NCBI GenBank assembly: GCA_030248065.1
Contig: JASAMV010007225.1
Span: 1-64,000, forward strand
DNA from: Rhynchonema sp. JSB1_4
Taxonomy: Eukaryota; Nematoda; Chromadorea; Monhysterida; Xyalidae
Length of the DNA stretch: 64,000 nucleotides
Reading direction: 5' to 3'
Part shown: positions 48,501-64,000 of the stretch, piece by piece
How positions within the stretch are numbered: the stretch's first letter is position 1
How the letters are laid out: every line of letters begins with the position of its first letter
Notes under the pieces: model-generated
What the model was told of the DNA's origin: nothing
The model's input: only the letters and a program-made list of their open reading frames with translations
Databases searched by the model: none
Position numbers and translations under genes: made by a program

Positions 48501-51313
48501 AAAAAGCCAAACGAGGTTCAAATTCCCACAAACCTGCGCTGCCATAGTCGGACCTGACGAACGGGCTGGATGATGTTTCATCGGAGGACCGCCGAATGAG
48601 TGGCGGTGTTTTGAAGGTGACCGGTTCCATAAATTGAGGTGACGTGGTGCGCAGTGACCGACCGTCGCTCGAAACCAGCCCGCGCTCTTTCGCACCGCGA
48701 AACTTTGACATCACCGTCGGTAACCTGGAAACAGTCTATCGTTAAACTGGGCGCGCACCGGTTTCTCGGCGCCATTGAAAAGTCATGCAAAATTATACTT
48801 TGTTCTCCGCCCCCCTAAATTGATAAAAAGAATAATTGAGGTTGCCATTGACATGCCGCTAAAACCAAATTCAAGATTTTACACGCGCTCGAAGACATAT
48901 AGCAGCGCTGCATTCCTAAAAAACTTCAATTCGCACTATGCATACATCTGGCACAGTGAGTAAGGCGCATGGGTAAAAGATGCGCTCAAACTGCACATTT
49001 GGCTTCGTTAGCCATAAATAACAGTAATATTCTGATTGGGGGTCCCAAAATGTCAACACAACGCGCACACACAAACGCACTTTGTGTCGGGCACCAGTCG
49101 TTTCTTCTGAATGTCCTCCTGCAGTCTGTCACCGAGACAAATGTAGAGTTCGAGCAGCGTATCGGACGCCGTGTCTCGAACCTGCGCGTTTGGGTCCGCG
49201 ATCAGGGCGCACACCTGTGTGTGTTGTGGGCGAATAAAATGTTGAGTGATTTGCTATGAACCATAAACCTAAGCAATGAAAATGGCATATCAGAACGGCT
49301 AACGGTCTACTTTTTTCTGAGTGTGAGCGAAAGTTGTTCGTGTAACAAAGGTGTAACGAACATACATAAAACAGCAGCGCTGGACAAAACAATAGCGCCC
49401 CGGTATTTAGTTTCTTTCTCGAAAACAGCGGACACCAAAAGATTCATTTGTTTTTATAGAGGGAACTGTAGTAGCTGGAGCTGGACTGTATACAGTAGGT
49501 ATCTCATCGGTTCAAAAAAAACAGGGATCGTAGACTTTTCCCACATCGCACCACTACATGCATTAGCAGGTCGGGCTGTGGTCGAAACCAGTGTAGTATA
49601 GTCATGTCTATCAGCAGCCCGGACAATGACAATCTTGTCTGATCATATACAGATCAATTGCTGCCCCATGATGCTGATGTTTCAACGCCTCACTCACCAA
49701 CGGCACGTATTTCGTCGTCTGCAGCGCGTTCGGTCCGAACGTTCCGAGCACCTGTTGCAGCACGTTCATCGTGCCGACACGGACTAGCCATTGTTTGTGC
49801 GTAAAGCCGGCGGTGAGACGGTCGAAGACTAGCTGGCAACGAGCAGATTGATGAAACATTGATATGTTGATGTTGTTGAGTTAATTCTGTCGCACGCACA
49901 CACAGCATTCAGCGCCAAAATGGCGCGTTGCCAGTGCACGCGATTTCGATGGCTAATCGAGTCGGCTATTTTTAGCTGATGAAGACACCCGCTTACTTTT
50001 CCGAAACGGACAAAAACTGGTTGAGTGCGCAGTGCGCACTAACAATGAGGCGACATTGATTTGCGTTTGTGAATTTCAACTTCCTGGAGCTGTCCGCTTG
50101 ACTCATTATTATTATTACTAATTTTGTCGCAGCCGATTGAGAAAATACAGCACAACCATGAAAGACCAGGACTAAAAGGCCTAAGCCTAAGCCATCTGTA
50201 CGCCTACGCCAGGCCACAGACCTGATCTAAGTGAAAATCTTATCATGTATGTACATACCTAAATCTAACCGCCACAGGCCCAATCCAAAACCCAGCCGAA
50301 CCCGTAGAAATAGGCCCAATTCGTGGGTCCCATTCAAACAAACAAATGTGCAACACCCATCTCCCAACGACTGACTGACCTGCGGTGCCGAGTGCGGTAC
50401 GCGCATGAGTTTGAGTATCAGTTCGAGTGCCTGTTGTCGCACCTGCTCCTTGCTGTCGCCCAGCCTCTCCATCAACGCGGTGGTGTTCTCGATCAGGTAC
50501 GGCGCCAGCACGCCACCACTTACACCCAGTGCGACCTCGAGCACATCCAGGGCCATCAGGGTCACCTGTCAAGTGGTTGTTAAAAGGGTTCAGGGGTAAA
50601 GAAATAAAGTGAGCTATACTGTATGTATGGTGTACGTATGCCTACTCAGAGGCTGACCGAGGGTCTGATCGCACAAAACTATTGTATATAGCGATGTGCA
50701 ACTATCCAGGTGTTTATGCCGAGACCGGGACCAGAATATCGATGTTCTGCTAGTAATAATATGTTTCTACACGTTACCACAGGTGAGCCACTACTCCCCG
50801 CTCTTCCAATCCTGGTGATTGTGACCTAATACATTGAGGTACAAAAAAACGAATTTGTCGGAACTTCGGGTCCCGAACATGCCGAGATTACAGCGCATCA
50901 ACCAAAAGGCGGGGGACATCCAAAAGTCTGATTTGAATCGTAAATCTATGAGATGAAAATGTTGATATTTCCATTGGGGATTGCAAAAAGAAGATCTGGT
51001 GCAGGTAAGCTAGGAGCAAGAAGAGCCCAAAGAACTATGATATGGGTTCGAAACGTCGGTGTTTCTTAATAAATCCGGGTGGTGTAAATTGATCGACACA
51101 ATGCGTATTTCAAGAAGAAGAGCCTGGAACCTTGAAATTCGACCCATTCAGCCAGATGACCATGACGTCACAAAAGTTCATGAGCACGGTGCTGTCGGAT
51201 GGCAGTGGCTGGTCACCGAACGATGCCATGATCTTGTGGCCGAGTTCGAGTCTCGATCGGGGATCGCCGCTATTCATCTCCAACAATTCGGATAGCGTCA
51301 AATTATCCGACAT
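26540..51313 (-). CDS. clasp: CLASP (CLIP-associating protein, Orbit/MAST/cls family), complete gene
   Basis: Microtubule plus-end and kinetochore protein that promotes rescue and stabilises microtubules through TOG-type HEAT repeats. 29 coding exons were joined in phase, giving 3,936 nt including the stop, about 1,311 residues (human CLASP1 has about 1,540). Order: TOG1 (1-276), basic linker (to about 350), TOG2 (to about 550), Ser/Arg-rich linker (to about 715), TOG3 (to about 990), C-terminal TOG-like CLIP/kinetochore-binding domain (to the end). The start ATG is at 51311-51313 (MSDNLTLSELLEMN) and the TGA stop at 26540-26542. The C terminus SKLKLLHLYIRRA matches the family end (SKMKLLNLYIKRA). 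I see no clear SxIP EB-binding motif in the linkers. Identity is secure; a small exon may be missed in the linkers. Confidence 0.95.
27864..28050 (+). mobile_element. 187-bp inverted-repeat element, family A, copy 2
   Basis: Same length and orientation as the copy at 3817 and very similar across its whole length, including the shared internal block GAATAGAAAGAGAAAATCAT. It lies in the CLASP intron between exons 26 and 27. Confidence 0.9.
29006..29067. repeat. Hairpin of two CTTTTACGCTGGTCG motifs
   Basis: AATTTCGACCAGCG and CGCTGGTCGAAATT face each other 62 bases apart, with GAACAACTTTT next to the right one. Similar pairs are at 9483-9540 and 60191-60258. It lies in the CLASP intron upstream of exon 25. 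Confidence 0.7.
29107..29294 (-). mobile_element. 187-bp inverted-repeat element, family A, copy 3 (inverted)
   Basis: The same element in the opposite orientation to the other two, shown by the order of its internal blocks. Its right end is only 26 bases below the donor of CLASP exon 24 (29322). It is therefore almost at the start of that intron on the coding strand. Confidence 0.9.
30821..31117. mobile_element. Dispersed repeat, copy 2, with GTGGATCCAG ends
   Basis: The left end AGTGGATCCAGGGGCACAGG and the right end AAGCTGGATCCAGC are inverted around GGATCCAG. The left half matches 20389-20600. It lies in the CLASP intron between exons 21 and 22. Confidence 0.65.
31176..33037 (-). CDS. 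clasp: CLASP exons 16-21: TOG3 domain
   Basis: Coding exons are 32841-33037, 32584-32647, 32377-32514, 32168-32272, 31802-31945 and 31176-31351. Signatures are AADRKQALTQLQ, MELKRLCDMFARMFGD, LCDWLYILLTRLLAKCG, VQRTLDVVRESFPYQLQY, DPKSPDIRKAAARVIVALFALNESEF and LPKNYQDAA, matching human SERKEGLLGLQ, VELKRLCEIFTRMFAD, LQDWLFVLLTQLLKKMG and so on. The exon 20 donor appears to be GC rather than GT (bases 31800-31801). The protein joins exactly at DIRK/AAARV as in human VRK/AAQIV, so a GC-AG intron is inferred. Confidence 0.94.
31978..32089. mobile_element. Short element, family C, copy 2
   Basis: Shares ATACATGAGCCCCAAATGAG and the GACGACATTACTAT end with the other family C copies. It lies in the CLASP intron between exons 19 and 20. 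Confidence 0.85.
34599..36430 (-). CDS. clasp: CLASP exons 14-15: Ser/Arg/Pro-rich linker
   Basis: Coding exons are 36314-36430 and 34599-34801. Exon 14 encodes ATSDIDVGAARRAMQRNQ, recalling SRSDIDVNAAASAK in human CLASP1. Exon 15 encodes a disordered basic stretch (SRSNSPTNRP, TPRDHSPTRRYS) resembling the phosphorylated, microtubule- and EB-binding linker of the family. No [S/T]x[I/L]P motif is visible in these exons. The phase is continuous with exon 16. The intron between them holds the nested element pair at 35464-35795. Confidence 0.84.
35464..35795. mobile_element. Short element, family C, copy 3, split by a family B insertion
   Basis: The left part (35464-35557) and right part (35741-35795) together make one family C element like those at 16108 and 31978. 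The palindrome at 35558-35740 separates them. It lies in the CLASP intron between exons 14 and 15. Confidence 0.85.
35558..35740. mobile_element. Palindromic element, family B, copy 2 (nested)
   Basis: It closely matches the element at 2439 and is bounded on both sides by GTATAC. It interrupts a family C element (35464-35795), whose two parts lie directly outside it. It therefore inserted later than family C. Confidence 0.9.
36932..39967 (-). CDS. clasp: CLASP exons 8-13: TOG2 domain
   Basis: Coding exons are 39875-39967, 39660-39805, 38986-39121, 38752-38822, 38473-38611 and 36932-37121. Signatures are IYSGKELVVHLTSCREIL, DWGKRVDALKKMRALL, AVKDLRSQVVRESCITIA, NLIQNSAKVMASSGY, PKLIPIITSYLNSKSRDIRR, CEFLGQMIDTWEPHTLERN and GLNDADGETRKAAR, and then AYRNLSECYHDDAERLY, all in the family order. 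The last exon continues into a Ser-rich linker (RSQENLNRYS, like human SSQESLNRPLS). The intron between exons 12 and 13 carries a 670-bp inverted-repeat element (37444-38113). Confidence 0.94.
37444..38113. mobile_element. 670-bp element with 255-bp inverted repeats
   Basis: The arms (37444-37698 and 37860-38113) start GGAACTACTAAAGCTCGCGG and match almost base for base. The outer octamer ACATGACA occurs exactly at 37436-37443 and 38114-38121. The 161-bp core is unrelated and has no gene. It lies in the CLASP intron between exons 12 and 13. The near identity of the arms suggests recent insertion. Confidence 0.9.
39245..39372. repeat. A/T-run repeat, copy 1
   Basis: The pattern GGAAAAACCGTTTTTTGG, then CCGAGGCCTGGAAAAATACG and TTTTTGTTTTTCCGG, is shared with 41296-41425 and partly with 21862-21940. 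It is probably a degenerate small element. Confidence 0.6.
40038..40399. mobile_element. hAT-type non-autonomous element, 362 bp
   Basis: Ends read CAGTGGTGTAATTGGGGGG and AACGACACCACTG, related to the ends of the element at 13349. The flanking octamers CTTTCACT and CCTTCAGT match at only six of eight positions, so the duplication is worn or absent. The inside has repeated GGTATGGG/GGGAAATTTC blocks. It lies in the CLASP intron between exons 7 and 8. Confidence 0.75.
40446..42146 (-). CDS. clasp: CLASP exons 6-7: basic linker leading into TOG2
   Basis: Coding exons are 42008-42146 and 40446-40527. Exon 6 encodes a Lys/Arg/Ser/Pro-rich segment (AKKAAVKRPSG and KPRTSSVPPGK) typical of the disordered linker after TOG1. 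Exon 7 encodes AGAVTEDAFYAAFEQVPKLE, matching human GAVDEEDFIKAFDDVPVV at the start of TOG2. The acceptor of exon 7 was placed at ATGAG/CATC because the more obvious AG upstream is out of phase. Evidence for exon 6 is weaker than for the TOG exons because its sequence is of low complexity. Confidence 0.8.
41296..41425. repeat. A/T-run repeat, copy 2
   Basis: It shares CCGAGGCCTGGAAAAATACG and the flanking ACGTTTTT/AAAACG runs with 39245-39372, in the same orientation and only 2 kb away. Confidence 0.6.
41449..41530. repeat. 82-bp hairpin repeat, copy 2 (inverted)
   Basis: The reverse complement matches 6322-6402 with only a few differences (TATATAGTTTCGGACCCT, CACGAGACTATATATG, ACAATGCATCCGG). 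Confidence 0.75.
41832..41864 (-). other. Possible 33-nt CLASP micro-exon
   Basis: A 33-base segment is bounded by AG (41865-41866) and by the donor GTAAGA (ending at 41831). Its length keeps the reading phase, so it could be included or skipped between CLASP exons 6 and 7. In the frame set by exon 6 it would add 11 residues to the linker, with no stop. There is no conservation evidence. It could be a chance pair of splice signals. Confidence 0.3.
42578..42853. mobile_element. Fragments of two hAT-type elements
   Basis: The left part starts CAGTGGTGTAGCTACCCAGG, like the ends of the elements at 13349 and 40038. The right part ends GCCCGATTCCCACCTCTG, like the element at 44151, with AGTGTAGTTCCTGG of the 43173 type between them. 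No clean duplications are seen. This looks like insertion upon insertion followed by deletion. Confidence 0.5.
43173..43999. mobile_element. Probable hAT-type element with poly-G blocks
   Basis: It starts CAGTGTAGTTCCTGGGG and its right end reads CCAGGAACTACGCTG. The octamer CTGCGACC occurs directly before it (43165-43172) and at 44000-44007. It is filled with repeated TCTATTTTNGGGGGG and TCAATTAATGGGGGG units on one strand. It lies in the 6.4 kb CLASP intron. The right boundary has five extra bases that weaken the call. Confidence 0.6.
44151..44639. mobile_element. hAT-type element with a GGGCC satellite interior, 489 bp
   Basis: Ends read CAGAGGTGGGAATCGGGCC and its complement, with exact 8-bp duplications CTTCACAT at 44143-44150 and 44640-44647. 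Most of the interior consists of GGGCC pentamers around an AT-rich core. A lone right end of the same family (GGCCCGATTCCCACCTCTG) is at 42832-42852. Confidence 0.9.
45052..45412. mobile_element. 361-bp element, copy 1 of a nearby pair
   Basis: Ends read TATAGTCCAGCCACCAGCTC and GAGTTCGTGGCTGGACTATA, inverted. The interior matches the copy at 47077 closely (for example GACAAGTTCCAGCTGGCTGA). TA at the borders suggests a Tc1/mariner-type duplication. The translated frames are shared by both copies but are broken and resemble no protein I know. Confidence 0.88.
45775..46101. mobile_element. Foldback element, 327 bp
   Basis: Arms of about 85 bases are inverted: CAGCTCATGTCACTTTGTG with CACAAAGTGCCATGAGCTG, and CTTCCTCCACGTTCTAATGA with its complement near 46030. 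The core is T-rich. It lies between the two 361-bp copies in the CLASP intron. Confidence 0.8.
47077..47439. mobile_element. 363-bp element, copy 2 of a nearby pair
   Basis: Direct repeat of the element at 45052, about 90 percent identical by eye, about 2 kb away in the same CLASP intron. Ends read TATAGTCCATCAACTTGCTC and GTTCGTGGCTGGACTATA. Confidence 0.88.
47725..47895. mobile_element. Palindromic element with CCGGAA repeats
   Basis: The left side GTAGGTTCAATCGGGAATCC mirrors the right side GGTTTCCGGATTCAACCTAA. Units of CCGGAA and AATAATTT repeat inside. It is a third member of the group at 19856 and 22361. Confidence 0.7.
48534..51313 (-). CDS. clasp: CLASP exons 1-5: TOG1 domain
   Basis: Coding exons are 51131-51313, 50380-50565, 49698-49832, 49081-49214 and 48534-48724. 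Signatures are WLNGSNFKV, LMALDVLEVAL, LMERLGDSKEQVRQQA, VFDRLTAGFTHKQW, DPNAQVRDTA and LPTVMSKFRGAKERG, aligned with human WVNSSNYKV, LIDRLGDAKDSVREQ, DPNSQVRDAA and LNVIFTKFDE. Exon 5 runs on into a Ser/Thr-rich linker. The decamer TGATGTTTCA occurs inside coding exon 5 (48571-48580) and just outside exon 3 on both sides. The next exon is 6.4 kb away. Confidence 0.94.
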
Positions 51314-53398
51314 TGTCTTCCGTTCAAATGATAGAATATATTTTGTGATAGATTTTTTGAATTAAAGCAATTTATTTTTTTATAATTATCACAGATCGAT
51401 AGTAGTGTTTTTGATTGACAGCCCGCATCAATATAATGTATACGTCAATCAATGCAGAAAATGTCACATATTGCGATTATCGATTGCTGATGGGCGGATT
51501 GTGAAACATCATCGCACCCATCGGTCACGTGATCAATCAATCAATCATTATGATCACACCATCGACCCGCTGAATGCCTGCGGGTCAAATAACAGCAGGT
51601 TGGCTGGGTGGGTTCACATGACATAATCTTCTTAAACGATCATAACACGGGTGTCCCCCTCTGCTCTCGCGGTGGAAAAAGAGGTCGGTCGCGGGCAATA
51701 AACCGATTACACAGTTAGTATAACGACGTGCAGATCGTATTGCAGCAACAACACCAGACTAACGCAGCAATATTAGCTCCGCCCTATTATAACACCAAAA
51801 CAACGCAAGGATGGGTGAGGTAAATGCAATCATAAATAGCATATACAATAGGAGTCTGTGAATGTGTGTGTGGTTGCGGGGTTTTCAATGTCAGGCGGCC
51901 AGCGCGTTGCCTGCCGTGTACATGTCCAAGTGGGGTGAAAGGCAGACACGACACAACACAACATTTGTGTGTGTGTGCGCGAGCTCTACTCTGACACATT
52001 TCACAACCGTCCGCACTCGAGAGCACAGTGCAATATGCGTGTTGGCAGGCAATGCCCTCCCTCGTCGCGCACTGTGGCAGACACACACACACATGTTCAT
52101 GAGACATTCCCTACCGGCAGGCAACGTTGTCATAGGCGGACAGCAGCTCCTGGTTTGAGACCGGACCCGACTTGCCTTTGCCTGGGTGCTCTATCGACCC
52201 TTCTTCTCTACATGTATGTACATGTTCGGGCACAGAGTCAGGCAGGCGCATAGGGCAGTGCGCGCCTGCGCATATGGCGTACATTTTATTGACTATTGAC
52301 TGCAGCACAAATGCACAACCAGTCTCACTGCCATAGTCACTGCACTACGAGTGGCGGGGTGTCTCAGTTACACACACATATTCATTGGGGCTGCTTTGCT
52401 GCTGGTTTGGTTTGATAGGCACGTTAGCAATGAGTATGGCGAAATGGCCTTGTGTTTCGTACGTAAGGGTACGAATATACGTACATATTGGCTGCTCTCT
52501 CTTGGTCGCGATCTAGCGTACACATTCTGGTGTCTGTTTGCTTGCACGTGTGTGTGTGTGTGTCTGTATAATGTCGTATCTGACGAATGTCATTTTTGTT
52601 CGGCCCTGCCACAGTTGTAACATATTATTCGGCTTGATAGATTTACGTCGACCGATTCATTATCGTGAGTGTTGATGTTGATTAGTGCAATTCATTGAAC
52701 ACGACTGACTGCCGCAAATATGTAGTGAAATTATGATGACATTTTGAGCGATCGGGTCGGTGATCGATTTTTGACACTTTTCGACACCCAGACACTTCAT
52801 GCTGCCAATCATCATGCGATGTTTTGATGGTGCATTTTCGCCAGATGATTGACAGGACAAAATATTCAGTTTACATGAATGTTTTGTTGTTGTTTTTGCG
52901 GTCTTCTTGTTGTTCGTTGGCTTAGGTTAAACGTTAGCCAGTGAAACAGTGCAGTTTGCAGTAACTTGGTTGTTCTTGAATTTGTATTGAAAATTCTTTG
53001 CTGATGTTACCTATTGTTCACACGCTGTGAAACATCTGCACGAACCTCTCGAGGCTTAGGCATTTCTAAAGCCGAGCCCAGCCATAATACGTATAGCTGA
53101 TAGTTCGGGCAGCATGTTTGGTGGATTGGTGATGTTTCAATCCTGTCCTTACTGAAAAGGTTTATTTCCAGAGACCCGAAAAACTATAACAACGTGGGAC
53201 GGTGCTTCATTGTGGTGGCGTATTTATATTGTCGCTGCTCAACCCGAGTCGGGTCCAAGCCCGCCCACAGTCCACGTCGCTTCACCACCTGAATGCCAAT
53301 CTCACCAAATAATTGATCTCATCGATATCATAATCCGCAATCGGACAAATCCACGACTCTGGCAATTTCCTTGACAAATCAGGAACGGTGTCTATAAA
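51314..53398. other. Divergent intergenic region between CLASP and Pbx
   Basis: The two start codons point away from each other 2,085 bases apart, so both promoters should lie here. I see GT/CA microsatellites (near 51966, 52082 and 52549) and three copies of the decamer or its nine-base core (51502, 53028, 53130). No TATA box can be assigned with confidence. No open frame looks coding. Confidence 0.6.
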
Positions 53399-62192
<8,794 letters not shown>

Positions 62193-62243
62193 ATGCACCC
62201 CCGCGTATCTCAACATCAAGCGCTTTTTACTGCTGGGAATTTT

Positions 62244-62249
62244 AATAAA
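62244..62249 (+). terminator. Polyadenylation signal of Pbx
   Basis: AATAAA lies 52 bases after the Pbx stop codon and is followed by AT-rich sequence. It is the first canonical signal downstream and fits a short 3' untranslated region. Confidence 0.7.
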
Positions 62250-63704
62250 CTTTATATAATATTTACAATTTATTGTTCCTTCCAAGGCTTGGTTCTCAAC
62301 CGTTTTCGCATACAGTGTACACCCCCGATACTTGTGCTCTTACAGAGATCAAATTTGTTATAACTATTGCTACACGTGTTGATTTATCGCGCCTATTTTG
62401 TGAACAATCATTGACTATGAATGCATATGTTATTTCAATCATCCATGTCAAGCTGCTATTTGATGTTTCATGCTAAATCGTTATGGTTCGTTTCTGTACC
62501 TAGTCAAAGCGAGTAACAAAAACGTGAAAAAAACCTGTTCATTATTCTGTAAACTGAACGGCATATGAAATACTTTGCTTTTCTGTGTCTACTGCTGCTG
62601 ATCACTGTTGTTCGCATTGGCATTGTCAATGAATGTAAACTTGCCCAAAAATATTGTGTCGAATAAACTGAAACGCAAAAACCACGGGCTTTGACTGGAA
62701 AGTCACTTTTTTACACAATTCACTTGCACGAACGGGTCCATAGTGAACCAACAAACAGTGAAACATTCCACTCTGTACAGTAACATTACGCACACAACAA
62801 CGCACGGGTGATTCATGAATTGTTTGTGATCCCCAAAATTCGACAATCGACTATTATGCAACATTGTATATTTACAGAGAAGTAGCGACATAGCGCTGAA
62901 AATTCAGAATATTTATGTCGCGCGTATAAGAAGCGGCGAATCAACCTTTGTGTGACCACACGGGAGCCCACGATCCAACGAGCGACACCAAAATACTCGA
63001 AATTACAGCCGAAAACGTCAGCCCAAACAGTGCCAATTCCACTACGCAATTTATATAACACGACATTCGAGCGACTACATAGAGCGCCTAGAATCATAGA
63101 GAACGAAAGCAAAAGCCAAGAAGTCATCGGTGTAATGTAAAAGTTGATTGAAGCCGTATAGTTTAGTACAATAGTTGAATCAGACCTAGAACCAGCCGAA
63201 AGCAACAGGAGAAATTGAAATGCGACTACAATACGGTACACCGTAAGCACACGCGGTCAGAAAACGCTGTGTCCCAAATTGTGGAACAGGTTCGCTAAGT
63301 ACATTCGTAAATTCAGTCAACAATCATTAAAGCAGACAATACCTCGAAATTTCACTCGCTACAAAAACAAATGTACACAAGATACGCCAATTTTGAAGTC
63401 AAACTTAACGCAAATAGGCTCATAAAAATTATACAAGGACAAAAGATAGTCGGAAAGATGGTGGTGTAAAAACGAAAAAAGCACACTCGCCCAGTGGCAC
63501 AACGTTTGATTCAAACAATTTTCAGAAAATACAGACGTCAGACGAAATGAAAGTCGTGTGTGATTTTGTGTGCAACAGAATAACGTAACAAAATTACAGA
63601 TCAAAATGTAACAAAAACAATAGCACAACGGAATAATAGTTGATTCGTTGATGTCTCTTTCGTGCGTGTCAGATTGTTTGAAGCTTATTGGCGGGCGTGT
63701 ACAG
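62250..63704. other. Downstream of Pbx, no gene seen
   Basis: AT-rich sequence with copies of both dispersed motifs (62461 and 62906). Open frames up to 145 codons on the minus strand (62813-63250) show no family signature. Confidence 0.5.
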
Positions 63705-64000
63705 AAACGGTTCGTTCCACATTCGCCGGAGATCACCCTGCAAGATCAGGATGGTGTGAAACATCACCCGATAAGCAAATACCAATCGAGCGAACTGGAA
63801 GACTGGTCCCGGAAAACACCTAACCATTTTACTGGAACACAGTTTACTGGAAGTTTGACACCATGTTTTCTCATGCCTTTGTCCGACAGGATTCAGATGT
63901 TAGTTAGCCTTTCTCGCCTTGTCTTGGCCTCATAAAATACTGTCGCAGAACGACGTGTGAGAATCCATCCAAAATTCTTCAAGCCCAAGTTTATCCTCGT
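63705..64000 (+). CDS. Possible two exons of an unidentified gene running off the right end
   Basis: A segment with AG at 63703-63704 and donor GT at 63754-63755 encodes KRFVPHSPEITLQDQD plus one base. A second AG at 63948-63949 opens a frame that continues to the window end in matching phase, giving ERRVRIHPKFFKPKFIL. The peptide is basic and does not look random, but I do not recognise the family. The donor at 63754 is followed three bases later by the splice-associated decamer, which supports a real junction. The upstream part was not found; nothing between 62250 and 63700 looks clearly coding. Confidence 0.4.

Larger units (their letters stand above)
42147..48533. other. 6.4 kb CLASP intron filled with repeats
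   Basis: This intron separates CLASP exons 5 and 6. At least seven transposon copies or fragments are packed between 42578 and 47895. The remaining sequence includes a G-rich/T-rich stretch (46500-46750) with repeated GTACAGTAGGTATC. Open frames here belong to the repeats and do not join to CLASP. Confidence 0.75.

Overview
This is a window of animal nuclear DNA from an intron-rich invertebrate. The evidence is three multi-exon genes with GT-AG introns, which I followed exon by exon with continuous reading phase, set among many small inverted-repeat transposons. Pbx protein features (AKAQEEA after the homeodomain, a total of about 348 residues) look closer to nematode CEH-20 and insect Extradenticle than to vertebrate PBX, so an ecdysozoan such as a nematode is my best guess. 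The species cannot be fixed from the sequence alone.

Layout. (1) 18-22171, minus strand: the 5' two thirds of an inositol 1,4,5-trisphosphate receptor gene, with 35 coding exons and 1,758 codons in phase. The window ends before the channel domain, which must lie to the left. (2) 26540-51313, minus strand: a complete CLASP (Orbit/MAST, cls-type) microtubule-stabilising protein, 29 coding exons and about 1,311 residues. One 6.4 kb intron (42147-48533) is filled with transposon debris. (3) 53399-62192, plus strand: a complete Pbx/Extradenticle/CEH-20 TALE homeobox gene, 9 coding exons and 348 residues, with a polyadenylation signal at 62244. CLASP and Pbx start head to head, 2.1 kb apart. (4) 63705-64000, plus strand: probably two exons of a fourth, unidentified gene that runs off the right end. 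A tRNA-like sequence lies in one receptor intron.

The genes do not form a pathway. The receptor releases calcium from the endoplasmic reticulum, CLASP stabilises microtubule ends, and Pbx is a Hox cofactor in the nucleus. Their proximity is probably accidental.

The repeats are the unusual part. At least ten families of short non-autonomous elements occur. Four have exact 8-bp target duplications (three of them with CAG-starting ends of hAT type), three copies of one 187-bp element are present, one element is nested in another, and a 1.4 kb foldback has GGGGCC-rich arms. Two very short motifs stand out further. The decamer TGATGTTTCA (19 exact copies on the two strands, against about 0.12 expected by chance) and the 18-mer consensus AGAATATTAGTGCCGCGC (about 18 copies or near-copies) are scattered through all the genes. 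Most copies lie within about 50 bases of a splice site, and several decamers form the 3' splice site itself. I found no description of these from memory and regard them as the most interesting signal in the window.
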